The notes: generated by a model from the letters alone, not told the origin. A stretch of 64,000 nucleotides of DNA from Pseudomonas sp. NBRC 111124 (GCF_001320245.1 NZ_BCBA01000107.1:164957-228956); one strand, 5' to 3'; numbered from the stretch's first letter, positions 24,891 through 34,847 are shown. Translations and numbers: made by a program.

Positions 24891-27002
24891 ATGGCCCGTA
24901 CAACGCCCATCGAGCTGTACCGCAATATCGGCATCGTCGCCCACGTGGACGCCGGCAAGACCACCACCACCGAACGCATCCTGTTCTACACCGGGGTCAA
25001 CCACAAGATGGGCGAGGTGCACGATGGCGCCGCGACCATGGACTGGATGGCCCAGGAACAGGAACGCGGCATCACCATCACCTCCGCGGCGACCACGGCC
25101 TTCTGGCAAGGCTCGACCAAACAGTTCGATCACAAATACCGGTTCAACATCATTGATACCCCCGGCCACGTCGACTTCACCATCGAGGTGGAGCGCTCAC
25201 TGCGCGTGCTCGATGGCGCGGTGGTGGTGTTCAGCGGCGCCGACGGCGTCGAGCCGCAATCCGAGACGGTCTGGCGCCAGGCCAACAAATACCACGTGCC
25301 ACGCCTGGCCTACATCAACAAGATGGACCGCCAGGGCGCGGACTTCCTGCGCGTGGTCAAGCAGATCGACCAGCGCCTGGGCCACCACCCGGTACCGATC
25401 CAGCTGGCCATCGGCAGCGAGGAGAACTTCATCGGCCAGATCGACCTGGTGAAGATGAAGGCGATCTACTGGAATGACGCGGACAACGGCACCAGCTACC
25501 GCGAAGAGGCCATTCCTGCCGAGTTGCAGGCACTGGCCGACGAATGGCGCGCGCATATGGTCGAGGCCGCTGCCGAAGCCAATGACGAGCTGCTAAGCAA
25601 GTTCCTCGAAGGCGAGGAGCTGAGTGTCGATGAAATCAAGGCAGCGTTGCGCCAGCGCACCATCGCCAATGAAATCGTCCCGACCATTCTCGGCTCGTCG
25701 TTCAAGAACAAGGGCGTACCGCTGATGCTCGACGCGGTGATCGACTACCTGCCCGCCCCTTCGGAAATCCCGGCAATCAAGGGCACCGACCCGGACGACG
25801 AAGACAAGCACCTGGAACGTCACGCCGACGACAAGGAGCCCTTCTCTGCCCTGGCCTTCAAGATCGCCACCGACCCCTTCGTCGGCACCCTGACCTTTGC
25901 CCGGGTGTATTCCGGCGTGCTCAGTTCAGGCAACGCCGTGCTCAATTCGGTGAAAGGCAAGAAGGAACGCATCGGCCGCATGGTGCAGATGCATGCCAAC
26001 CAGCGTGCCGAGATCAAGGACGTGTGCGCCGGCGACATCGCCGCCCTGATCGGCATGAAGGACGTCACCACCGGCGACACCCTGTGCGACATGGACAAGC
26101 CGATCATCCTCGAACGGATGGACTTCCCCGACCCGGTGATCTCGGTCGCGGTGGAGCCGAAGACCAAGGCCGACCAGGAGAAGATGGGTATCGCCCTGGG
26201 CAAGCTGGCGCAGGAAGACCCGTCATTTCGCGTGCGCACCGATGAAGAAACCGGCCAGACCATCATCTCGGGCATGGGCGAACTGCACCTGGACATTATC
26301 GTCGACCGCATGCGCCGCGAGTTCAATGTCGAGGCCAACATCGGCAAGCCGCAGGTGGCCTACCGCGAGAAGATCCGCAACACCTGCGAGATCGAAGGCC
26401 GCTTCGTTCGCCAGTCCGGCGGGCGCGGCCAGTACGGCCACTGCTGGATCCGCTTCGCCCCCGGCGATGAAGGCAAGGAAGGCCTGGAGTTCATCAACGA
26501 TATCGTCGGTGGCGTGATACCACGCGAGTACATCCCGGCGATCCAGAAAGGCATCGAGGAGCAGATGAAGAACGGCGTGCTGGCCGGCTATCCGCTGATC
26601 AATCTCAAGGCAGCGGTGTTCGACGGGTCCTACCATGACGTCGACTCCAACGAAATGGCCTACAAGATCGCCGCGTCCATGGCCACCAAGCAGCTGTCGC
26701 AGAAAGGCGGCGCGGTGTTGCTGGAGCCGGTGATGAAAGTCGAGGTGGTGACGCCGGAGGAGTATCAGGGCGATATCCTCGGCGACTTGAGCCGGCGTCG
26801 GGGCATGATCCAGGACGGTGACGAGACGCCGGCCGGCAAGGTGATCCGCGCCGAGGTGCCGTTGGGTGAGATGTTTGGCTATGCCACGTCGATGCGTTCG
26901 ATGACTCAGGGGCGGGCCAGCTTCTCAATGGAGTTCACCCGGTATGCCGAGGCACCGGCTAGCATTGCCGATGCCATCGTCAAGAAGAACCGCGGGGAAT
27001 AA
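24891..27002 (+). CDS. fusB: Translation elongation factor G, second copy
   Basis: A full-length 703-residue EF-G. The GTPase motifs are AHVDAGKT (17-24), the RGITITSA switch I end, DTPGHVDF and NKMD, followed by domains II-V ending SFSMEFTRYAE. EF-G drives ribosomal translocation and, with RRF, ribosome recycling. It is not next to rpsL-rpsG-tufA, where the main fusA lies in pseudomonads, so this is the second paralogue known in Pseudomonas as fusB. Division of labour between the copies cannot be deduced from sequence alone. Confidence 0.93.
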   Translation: MARTTPIELYRNIGIVAHVDAGKTTTTERILFYTGVNHKMGEVHDGAATMDWMAQEQERGITITSAATTAFWQGSTKQFDHKYRFNIIDTPGHVDFTIEVERSLRVLDGAVVVFSGADGVEPQSETVWRQANKYHVPRLAYINKMDRQGADFLRVVKQIDQRLGHHPVPIQLAIGSEENFIGQIDLVKMKAIYWNDADNGTSYREEAIPAELQALADEWRAHMVEAAAEANDELLSKFLEGEELSVDEIKAALRQRTIANEIVPTILGSSFKNKGVPLMLDAVIDYLPAPSEIPAIKGTDPDDEDKHLERHADDKEPFSALAFKIATDPFVGTLTFARVYSGVLSSGNAVLNSVKGKKERIGRMVQMHANQRAEIKDVCAGDIAALIGMKDVTTGDTLCDMDKPIILERMDFPDPVISVAVEPKTKADQEKMGIALGKLAQEDPSFRVRTDEETGQTIISGMGELHLDIIVDRMRREFNVEANIGKPQVAYREKIRNTCEIEGRFVRQSGGRGQYGHCWIRFAPGDEGKEGLEFINDIVGGVIPREYIPAIQKGIEEQMKNGVLAGYPLINLKAAVFDGSYHDVDSNEMAYKIAASMATKQLSQKGGAVLLEPVMKVEVVTPEEYQGDILGDLSRRRGMIQDGDETPAGKVIRAEVPLGEMFGYATSMRSMTQGRASFSMEFTRYAEAPASIADAIVKKNRGE

Positions 27003-27016
27003 GCGGTTTTCCTGTA

Positions 27017-27099
27017 CCGGCCTCTTCGCGGGGCAAGCCCGCTCCTACAAGGGATATGCGATCTTTGTAGGAGCGGGCTTGCCCCGCGAAGAGGCCGGC
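27017..27099. repeat. REP palindrome pair
   Basis: A third copy of the inverted REP pair, between the 3' ends of the convergent fusB and SulP genes. Arms match those at 16239-16340 and 24241-24320 almost exactly. Confidence 0.9.
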
Positions 27100-27116
27100 A
27101 ATGAGAGCCCAAATAG

Positions 27117-28565
27117 TCAGTGCTGCTCGCCAGCCCGCTTCAGCAGCTTCTTGCAGCGCTCCGACAAGTGCACCACGCGCAGATGCTTGCCTGCCTTGGC
27201 ATAACGCTCACGCAGGGTCTGCAACGCAGCGATCGCCGAATAATCGACAAAGCTCAAATGCCGGCAATCCAGCGTGACCTTGGCCGGGTCATTGGCCGGG
27301 TCGAACTGGTTGAGAAACGGCGCGGTCGAGGCAAAGAACAGCGTGCCATGCACCTGGTAATGCTTGCCCCCTTCCGCGTCCTCGTGGCTGTCGGCGTACA
27401 GCTCGCGGGCATGCTGCCAAGCAAAGTTCACCGCCGCGATGACGATACCGAACAGCACCGCCATAGCCAGATCGGTGAACACTGTCACCACAGTCACCGC
27501 GATGATCGCCAGCACATCGCTCACCGGCACCTTGTGCAGCACCCGCAGCGAAGCCCAGGCGAAGGTCTGCTGAGCCACCACGAACATCACCCCGACCAGC
27601 GCCGCTAGCGGAATGCGCTCGATCAGTGGCGACAGGAACAATACGAACAGCAGGATCATCACCCCGGCCACCACGCCCGACAACCGGCCACGGCCGTTGG
27701 AACTGAGGTTGATCACGGTCTGGCCGATCATCGCGCAGCCGCCCATGCCACCGCACAGGCCGGAGATCATGTTGGCCGCCCCCAGGGCCAAGCATTCGCG
27801 GTCCGGGTAGCCGCGGCTCTCGGTGATTTCATCGGTGAGGTTGAGGGTCAGCAGGGTTTCCAGCAGGCCGACCATGGCCATCAGCACCGCGTACGGGGCG
27901 ATGATCTTCAGGGTTTCCAGGTTCCACGGCACCGATGGCAAGGCCAACTGCGGCAGCCCACCGGCAATGTGCGCCATGTCGCCAAGAGTACGGGTCGGCA
28001 GGTCGAGCAGGTACACCAGCAGGCCAACCCCGAGGATCGCCACCAACGCCGGCGGCACTGCACGGGTCAGTTTGGGCAGCACGTAGACAACCAGCACGGT
28101 CAGCGCCACCAGGCCGATCATCAGGTACAGCGGTGCACCGCTGAGCCAGTGCTCACCCTCCTTGAAATGCTCGAGCTGGGCCATGGCGATGACGATGGCC
28201 AGGCCGTTGACGAAGCCAAGCATCACCGGGTACGGCACCAACCGCACCAGCTTGCCCAGGCGCAGCAGACCGAACAGGATCATCACCACCCCACCCAGCA
28301 GCACCGTGGCCAGCAGGTATTGCACACCGTGTTGCACCACCAAGGCGACGATGACCACCGCCATGGAGCCTGCGGCTCCGGAAATCATGCCCGGGCGACC
28401 ACCGAACAACGCCGTCAGGGTGCAGATGATGAAGGCGCCATACAGGCCCATCAAGGGGTTGAGGTGGGCCACCAGGGCAAAGGCGATGCACTCGGGCACC
28501 AGGGCGAACGAGGTGGTCAGGCCGGCGAGCAGGTCGGCGCGAAGTCGGGCGGGTTTCATGGGCAT
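27117..28565 (-). CDS. SulP-family anion permease with STAS domain
   Basis: A 482-residue SulP/SLC26 protein. About 10-14 membrane segments occupy residues 10-390, starting ADLLAGLTTSFALVPECIAFA and including ISGLCGGMGGCAMIGQTVINL. A C-terminal STAS domain (about 400-475) contains VTLDCRHLSFVDYSAIAALQTL. Such proteins carry sulfate, bicarbonate or dicarboxylates; the substrate is not evident. It is convergent with fusB and has no enzyme partner such as a carbonic anhydrase next to it. Confidence 0.88.
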   Translation of the reverse strand: MPMKPARLRADLLAGLTTSFALVPECIAFALVAHLNPLMGLYGAFIICTLTALFGGRPGMISGAAGSMAVVIVALVVQHGVQYLLATVLLGGVVMILFGLLRLGKLVRLVPYPVMLGFVNGLAIVIAMAQLEHFKEGEHWLSGAPLYLMIGLVALTVLVVYVLPKLTRAVPPALVAILGVGLLVYLLDLPTRTLGDMAHIAGGLPQLALPSVPWNLETLKIIAPYAVLMAMVGLLETLLTLNLTDEITESRGYPDRECLALGAANMISGLCGGMGGCAMIGQTVINLSSNGRGRLSGVVAGVMILLFVLFLSPLIERIPLAALVGVMFVVAQQTFAWASLRVLHKVPVSDVLAIIAVTVVTVFTDLAMAVLFGIVIAAVNFAWQHARELYADSHEDAEGGKHYQVHGTLFFASTAPFLNQFDPANDPAKVTLDCRHLSFVDYSAIAALQTLRERYAKAGKHLRVVHLSERCKKLLKRAGEQH

Positions 28566-28651
28566 CCTGTGGTGCTGTCCAGGCGGACGGTACGAAAAAC
28601 AAGGGGCGCGATGTTACGGAATTTGTCTGAGAGCGGCCACCGTAAGCCGTG

Positions 28652-29812
28652 TCATCGGCCTGTGCGGGTCAGCCATTGCGCCATTGATGCGTCCTCCAGG
28701 GCGTACTCGCCACGGTTGGCCTTCCACACCAGTTCCTTGTCGCGCAGAGCATCTAGGGCCTTCTGCACGTTGGGCGTGCTGGCGTTGACGTCGGCCCCGA
28801 CCTGCTCCAGCTTGCGTGCGACATCAATCAAGGTCTGTTCGGTGAACGGCGAGAACGGCTGCCGCCCCTGCGCACGCTCGGCCATGATCTCAAGCACTGC
28901 CTGTTGCAGAGGTGACAGCTCATTCCAGGCACTCTCGTAATCACTCCACACCCCAGCCTGGTGATTGAGCGCGCCGGTGCGCAACAACTCGCCCAGGTTG
29001 GCCGCCTCGCCCAGACCTACGCTGACCTCGGCCAGCAACTTGTTGAGCATTTCTGGCCGCCGCCCCACCAACTCGAAGGCGTACTCCAGGTCCTCGGCCT
29101 TGAACTGGTTACTGTCGGCCAAGCGGCGGTTCCACAGTTCGGTGATGAAGCCGACGTACTCGCGCCCAAGCAAAGGGAACGGGGTAATGCTGGCACCGAA
29201 GAACGGCTGCTTGCTCTTGAGCACCAGGTTGGCGAGCTTGTCCCGGCTGGAACCGGTGAACACCAGGCGCAGACCGTCCGGCCGGTCACCCCGGTTGAGG
29301 TGGTCGCGCGCGGCCTTGAGGGCAAACATGGCATTGAGGCCGTCTTCACTGTTGAGCGCGTGCTGCGCTTCATCGATGATCAGGACCACCATCTGCCCAG
29401 ACACCTGGTGCAGCACCGCCAGCGCCTGAGCCAGAGTGGTACCGGCGGGCAGTTGTGGGCGAGTGAAGTCCCAGCTGAGGGTACGCAGCAGGTTGATCTT
29501 GTCGATGCCCGCTTTTTTCGCGGCCTTGGCCAGCGCACTCTCGAAACCGCCCAGCGCGGTGCCGATCGCGCCGCTGATCAGGTCGGCCGGGGCGGCGTCG
29601 CGGTCCGACCACAGGTCGACATACACCGGTAGCCAGCCACGCTGCACGCATTCGGGGATGAAGTCGTTGTTGAGGAAGGTACTTTTGCCGGTACGCCGAG
29701 GCGCAGCCAGGAACATACCCGAGCTGTAATCGACCAGCGATTCGCCGGCCAGGTCTTGGGCCAGGGCCATGGCCAACTGATCGCGACGCAGCAGCGGACG
29801 GGAGGGAGACAT
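28652..29812 (-). CDS. AAA/STAND-type ATPase with C-terminal winged helix
   Basis: A 386-residue soluble P-loop ATPase. Walker A is APRRTGKST (37-45) and Walker B is VVLIIDEAQHAL, followed by a sensor-like LRLVFTGSSRDKLANLV. The C-terminal 80 residues look like a winged helix (TPNVQKALDALRDKELVWK). The layout matches archaeal-type/STAND ATPases that bind DNA or partner proteins; the function is unknown. No nuclease, protease or toxin gene adjoins it, so a defence role is not supported by context. The upstream region is AT-rich with a small palindrome. Confidence 0.75.
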   Translation of the reverse strand: MSPSRPLLRRDQLAMALAQDLAGESLVDYSSGMFLAAPRRTGKSTFLNNDFIPECVQRGWLPVYVDLWSDRDAAPADLISGAIGTALGGFESALAKAAKKAGIDKINLLRTLSWDFTRPQLPAGTTLAQALAVLHQVSGQMVVLIIDEAQHALNSEDGLNAMFALKAARDHLNRGDRPDGLRLVFTGSSRDKLANLVLKSKQPFFGASITPFPLLGREYVGFITELWNRRLADSNQFKAEDLEYAFELVGRRPEMLNKLLAEVSVGLGEAANLGELLRTGALNHQAGVWSDYESAWNELSPLQQAVLEIMAERAQGRQPFSPFTEQTLIDVARKLEQVGADVNASTPNVQKALDALRDKELVWKANRGEYALEDASMAQWLTRTGR

Positions 29813-29838
29813 GCCATTATCCTCAATTATCGCTCTAA

Positions 29839-29851
29839 CTATAATTTATAG
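29839..29851. promoter_or_regulatory. AT-rich palindrome upstream of the ATPase gene
   Basis: CTATAA-T-TTATAG is a perfect palindrome 26 bp before the ATPase start codon. It may be an operator or simply the -10 region of an AT-rich promoter. Confidence 0.3.
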
Positions 29852-29986
29852 CCTACAAGATAAAAGCAGATAAAACACCCTTGCCCCCTTCCATGGCAGC
29901 CATGCAGACGGGTAGCTGTGATCCAGGCACGGCAAACTGCTGACAAATTTGCCATCATGTTGATTCCACCCGCGGAGATCACGGAC

Positions 29987-30721
29987 ATGCCGCTACGCCC
30001 CCTCTTCACTGCCCTGCTGCTGGCCGCGAGCCTCACCGCCCAGGCCGCCACCGAGGTGGTGCCCCTGCAGCATCGCAGCAGCGCCGAACTGCTGCCTGCC
30101 GCCCAGGCCTTCATCGGCCGCGATGGCACGGTCAGCGCCTTTGAGAACAAATTGATCGTCAACGCCAGCCCCGAGCGTATCGACGACCTGCGTGCCCTGC
30201 TGCAACAGCTGGACACCACGCCCAAGCGCCTGCTGATCAGCGTCGATAACAATGACAGCAACTACCAGGACACCCGCGGCAACGGCCAGGTCATCCGCTA
30301 CGGCACCAGCAACCGCGACGGCGGCTTGCAGCAGATCCAGGCCAGCGAAGGCCAGCCCGCGCTGATCCAGATCGGCCAGAGCATCCCGATCACCAGCACC
30401 AGCACCGACGGCTACGGCCGCATCCAGAGCAACACCGAATACCGCAATGTTACTCAGGGTTTCTACGTCACACCGAGCCTGAGCGGCGATACCGTTCATC
30501 TGCAAATAAGCACCAATAACGACCGAATGAGCCAGGAACGTGCCGATGTAGTGAAAGTGCAAAGTACCGACACGACAATCAGCGGGCGGCTTGGCGAGTG
30601 GATCACTCTGGCCGGCTACAACCAGCAGAGCCAAGCCGACCGCAACCCGTCAAGTCGCACTTACAGCACGCAACGGGGCGAAAACATGACATTGCGTGTC
30701 AAAGTCGACCTTCTGGACTGA
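29987..30721 (+). CDS. Small exported protein with secretin-like N-domain
   Basis: A 244-residue protein with a signal peptide ending LTAQA. Residues 25-90 (TEVVPLQHRSSAELLPAAQA, then LIVNASPERIDDLRALLQQL) match the N-domain fold that precedes secretin channels. The later part carries ALIQIGQSIPITST and GFYVTPSLSGDTVHLQISTN, reminiscent of the start of the secretin core, but the protein ends before a full barrel could form. The ATG at 29987 is chosen for GGAG at 29974 and the signal peptide; in-frame starts further upstream are less likely. No type II, type III or pilus genes adjoin it. Function unknown. Confidence 0.75.
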   Translation: MPLRPLFTALLLAASLTAQAATEVVPLQHRSSAELLPAAQAFIGRDGTVSAFENKLIVNASPERIDDLRALLQQLDTTPKRLLISVDNNDSNYQDTRGNGQVIRYGTSNRDGGLQQIQASEGQPALIQIGQSIPITSTSTDGYGRIQSNTEYRNVTQGFYVTPSLSGDTVHLQISTNNDRMSQERADVVKVQSTDTTISGRLGEWITLAGYNQQSQADRNPSSRTYSTQRGENMTLRVKVDLLD

Positions 30722-31211
30722 TCCCAGGTAATTCAAGGCCTCGACCAACGGCCTTGAAACTGACCGCCGAGTCGCATGAGACCAAAGATGTAGTAAGCCA
30801 AAAAAAGCACTACAAAATCGTTGACAGGGTCTTTTGGCCAAGGGCATGATGGCCTCGCTCCCGCTAATCAGGGGCCCTGGCAAGGGCCTTCGAGGCGTTC
30901 TCCTCCCACCCCTGGAGGCGCCTCGTGTCTATACGGCCCAAAAGGCGGTTCGACGGGATTGCGACTGCAACGAAGAAGTTGTCCCGAGGGACGGAAGCGC
31001 ATCACCGCAGTTCTGGCAATCGCGTAGCACCGCAGCAAGGCAACCACGAGCCAACCTGCCGGAGCACACTTGCGCCTGGCCTGCATCTCCTTCCCCTTCG
31101 AGCCTTCGCGTTCGCCGCCGCACTCCCCCGGACAGGACAGCCGCCAGGTCCCTGATCGGCCCCGAGCATCAGCACAATTAACCCAAGATCGATGCGACGA
31201 GGTTTATTTCC
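30722..31211. other. 490-bp upstream region and long leader of aceA
   Basis: This gap holds a good sigma-70-type promoter (30821-30850) followed by a leader of about 350 nt. The leader contains two tandem hairpins, GGCCCT-GGCA-AGGGCC (about 30871-30886) and a CGAGGCG...CGCCTCG stem (about 30889-30924), with no U-tract. A 115-codon frame from 30834 has no recognisable product, and I do not call it a gene. No tRNA or known riboswitch was recognised. Confidence 0.5.
30821..30850 (+). promoter_or_regulatory. Candidate sigma-70 promoter for aceA
   Basis: A perfect TTGACA at 30821-30826 is followed after 18 bp by CATGAT (4 of 6 to consensus) at 30845-30850. If used, it gives a leader of about 350 nt before aceA. 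Confidence 0.4.
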
Positions 31212-32537
<1,326 letters not shown>

Positions 32538-32554
32538 TAGTGGGTTGCTGACAG

Positions 32555-32594
32555 AGGCCCGGGGCTTGCGAAAGCCCCGGGCCTTTCTTTTTCC
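32555..32594 (+). terminator. Rho-independent terminator of aceA
   Basis: A 13-bp perfect stem (AGGCCCGGGGCTT / AAGCCCCGGGCCT) with a GCGA tetraloop is followed by TTCTTTTT. It begins 18 bp after the aceA stop codon. Confidence 0.9.
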
Positions 32595-32598
32595 TGTT

Positions 32599-32631
32599 CC
32601 GGCCTCTTCGCGGGCACGCCCGCTCCCACAG
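32599..32631. repeat. Single, diverged REP unit
   Basis: CCGGCCTCTTCGCGGGCACG followed by CCCGCTCCCACAG is a single REP copy with changes in the core (GCGGGCACGCCCGC) and no inverted partner. Confidence 0.7.
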
Positions 32632-32701
32632 GCGCGGTGATAGACCTGCAATTCCCAGGATCAGGGCTATGCTTGTGGCAGCCCAGCAGCAAGGACTGCC
32701 C

Positions 32702-33364
32702 ATGCCCCGTCCAAGCCACCTGATGACTCTCGCCTTAGCCGCCGCTGCCCTCTATATATATGCACTGGCCAGCGACAACGCCGTGCTCGGTCTGCTGGCC
32801 AAGCCCATTCCAGTCTTGGTAATGATTGCCTGGCTATACACCGCCCCCGCCACACCCTACCGTCGCTGGATCACCATCGGCCTGGCCTTCTCGGCACTCG
32901 GCGACATCCTCCTGGCGATCCCAGCCGACCTGTTCGTGTTCGGCCTGGCCGCCTTCCTCTGCGCCCACCTCGCCTACCTGCGCGCCTATTGCGGCAGGAC
33001 GTTGCGCCCCGCCCTGCCGGCACTGGTGGCGAGCGCCATCATCGGTATCAGCCTGTTCGGCGTCCTTGCCAGCCACGGTCTTGGCCCGCTATTGCTTCCG
33101 GTGTCGGCCTACGCCCTGGCCATCAGCGCCATGCTCTGGCGCGCCGTGGCCTGCGGTGGAGTCGCTGCGCTCGGCGCCTGCCTGTTCGTATTTTCCGATA
33201 GCCTGATCGGCATCGACCGCTTCGTCAGCCCGTTCGCTGCAGCGCCCTACCTGATCATCCTCGCCTACTGGCTCGGCCAGTGGGCAATCGCTTCGTCAGC
33301 CCATCATGACTCAACCGATAAAGTATTGACCCAGAGCGGTGCGCGCAGCGTCGGAAGCTGCTAG
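32702..33364 (+). CDS. YhhN/TMEM86-family membrane protein (lysoplasmalogenase-like)
   Basis: A 220-residue protein with about eight membrane helices. The family pattern is visible in LAKPIPVLVMIAWL (conserved K-P), LAFSALGDILLAIP (the SxxGD motif), FVFGLAAFLCAHLAYLRAY (H-x-x-Y) and GACLFVFSDSLIGIDRF (FxxSD). Animal TMEM86 enzymes hydrolyse lysoplasmalogens; the bacterial substrate is uncertain. The ATG at 32702 is preferred over an upstream in-frame start at 32669. Confidence 0.85.
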   Translation: MPRPSHLMTLALAAAALYIYALASDNAVLGLLAKPIPVLVMIAWLYTAPATPYRRWITIGLAFSALGDILLAIPADLFVFGLAAFLCAHLAYLRAYCGRTLRPALPALVASAIIGISLFGVLASHGLGPLLLPVSAYALAISAMLWRAVACGGVAALGACLFVFSDSLIGIDRFVSPFAAAPYLIILAYWLGQWAIASSAHHDSTDKVLTQSGARSVGSC

Positions 33365-33405
33365 AACACGAGTCTTTCGCATTTACAAGTAGGGGGAATC
33401 TGCAG

Positions 33406-33561
33406 ATGAACTTTACAAGGCGCAGAAGAGCCAAATTAGAAGGCATCAGCTTAGATGATATTAATTATCATTACGAAGTTGGTAATTCGTTACCAGTCGC
33501 AAGAAACATAATTAACAAAACCGTACGCAATGCCCGAATCTCAAGGGTTTCAGCCAGTTAG
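33406..33561 (+). CDS. Possible small basic protein, 51 residues
   Basis: An ATG frame of 51 codons is preceded by AGGGGGA (33391-33397) at a workable distance. The product starts MNFTRRRRAKLEGISLDDIN and is basic, with no membrane segment or recognised family. AT content and codons such as AGA, ATA and TTA are foreign to the genome. It could be a real acquired small gene, a remnant of one, or chance. Only the ribosome site and the uninterrupted frame support it. Confidence 0.35.
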   Translation: MNFTRRRRAKLEGISLDDINYHYEVGNSLPVARNIINKTVRNARISRVSAS

Positions 33562-33607
33562 GAGCGGGTTTTGTTCTAAATCCTACGAATAAATTTGCAA
33601 CGGAAAT

Positions 33608-33636
33608 TTTACTTGCACCGGGTTTACCCATAAAAT
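33608..33636 (+). promoter_or_regulatory. Candidate promoter of the nuo operon
   Basis: TTTACT (33608-33613), a 17-bp spacer and TAAAAT (33631-33636, 5 of 6 to consensus) lie about 110 bp before the nuoA start codon. Pattern only. Confidence 0.35.
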
Positions 33637-33745
33637 CAGCCCGATTGATTCAGCTGCGACATTTGGTCACTGCACCTGCGACACCACGTCGCCGCTCTAC
33701 TTATTTCAGACTGCAGAGCTGGGTCTCTGTATAAGGATCTCTAGC

Positions 33746-34159
33746 ATGTCCGATTCGGCAGGACTCATCGCCCACAACTGGGGCTTTGCCATTTTCCTTC
33801 TGGGTGTCGTCGGCCTGTGTGCCTTCATGCTCGGCCTCTCCAGCCTGCTCGGTAGCAAGGCTTGGGGCCGCGCCAAGAACGAACCCTTCGAATCCGGCAT
33901 GCTGCCCGTCGGCAGCGCCCGCCTGCGCCTGTCCGCCAAATTCTATCTGGTCGCGATGCTGTTCGTGATCTTCGATATCGAAGCCCTCTTCCTGTATGCA
34001 TGGTCTGTGTCCGTCCGCGAAAGCGGCTGGACCGGATTCGTCGAAGCACTCGTTTTCATAGCAATTCTGTTGGCTGGTCTTGTCTACCTATGGCGCGTCG
34101 GAGCTCTTGACTGGGCACCCGAAGGTCGCCGCAAGCGGCAAGCGAAGCTGAAACAATGA
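33746..34159 (+). CDS. nuoA: NADH dehydrogenase subunit A
   Basis: A 137-residue membrane subunit of complex I with three helices. The conserved segments [20 protein letters not shown] and [29 protein letters not shown] carry the functionally important acidic loop and FDIE motif. It sits at the junction of the peripheral and membrane arms. AAGGA (33733-33737) precedes the ATG. First gene of a complete 13-gene nuo operon in the usual gamma-proteobacterial order. Confidence 0.97.
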
Positions 34160-34169
34160 GGCTTTGGCA

Positions 34170-34847
34170 ATGCAATACAATCTCACCAGAATCGATCCGG
34201 ATGCGCCCAACGAGCAGTACCCGGTAGGTGATCGGGAAACCGTCACCGACCAGCTACTCGAAGACCAGGTCCACAAGAACATCTACATGGGGAAACTCGA
34301 AGATGTGCTGCGTGGCGCGGTCAACTGGGGTCGCAAGAACTCCCTCTGGCCGTACAACTTCGGCCTGTCCTGCTGCTACGTGGAAATGACCACGGCCTTC
34401 ACGGCGCCCCACGACATCGCCCGCTTCGGCGCCGAAGTCATCCGGGCATCGCCGCGTCAGGCCGACTTCATGGTCATCGCCGGCACCTGCTTCGTCAAAA
34501 TGGCGCCGATCATCCAGCGCCTGTACGAGCAGATGCTCGAGCCGAAGTGGGTCATCTCCATGGGTTCGTGCGCCAACTCCGGTGGCATGTACGACATCTA
34601 CTCGGTCGTTCAGGGGGTCGACAAGTTCCTCCCCGTGGACGTCTACGTGCCTGGCTGCCCGCCGCGCCCCGAGGCTTTCCTGCAAGGCTTGATGCTGCTG
34701 CAGGAGTCGATCGGCCAAGAACGACGCCCGCTTTCCTGGGTGGTTGGTGATCAAGGCATCTACCGTGCCGAGATGCCAGCCCAGAAAGAACTGCGTCGTG
34801 AACAGCGCATTGCGGTAACCAACCTGCGCAGCCCCGACGAAGTCTGA
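34170..34847 (+). CDS. nuoB: NADH dehydrogenase subunit B (N2 cluster)
   Basis: A 225-residue peripheral-arm subunit that ligates the terminal [4Fe-4S] cluster N2. The ligands are visible in LSCCYVEM (tandem cysteines), GSCANSGG and VPGCPPRPEA. It delivers electrons to ubiquinone. The ATG at 34170 with GAGG 8 bases upstream is preferred to a TTG two codons earlier. It is separated from nuoA by 10 bp. Confidence 0.97.
   Translation: MQYNLTRIDPDAPNEQYPVGDRETVTDQLLEDQVHKNIYMGKLEDVLRGAVNWGRKNSLWPYNFGLSCCYVEMTTAFTAPHDIARFGAEVIRASPRQADFMVIAGTCFVKMAPIIQRLYEQMLEPKWVISMGSCANSGGMYDIYSVVQGVDKFLPVDVYVPGCPPRPEAFLQGLMLLQESIGQERRPLSWVVGDQGIYRAEMPAQKELRREQRIAVTNLRSPDEV

Larger units (their letters stand above)
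33365..33745. other. AT-rich gap upstream of the nuo operon
   Basis: 381 bp, AT-rich in its first two thirds. It contains a 51-codon small ORF (33406-33561) and a candidate nuo promoter (33608-33636), both annotated separately. No repeat or RNA gene was recognised. Confidence 0.55.

Noticed and set aside
28652..30721. ATPase plus exported secretin-domain protein as an anti-phage defence system
   Set aside because: The genes are divergent, neither has an effector domain typical of defence, and both neighbours are housekeeping genes.
30940..30975. GGTTCGA sequence resembling a tRNA T-loop upstream of aceA
   Set aside because: No acceptor stem, anticodon arm or CCA context can be folded around it.
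30834..31181. 115-codon frame in the aceA leader
   Set aside because: Low-complexity Arg/Pro/Ser-rich product, codon use unlike real genes, no similarity, and it overlaps the hairpin region.
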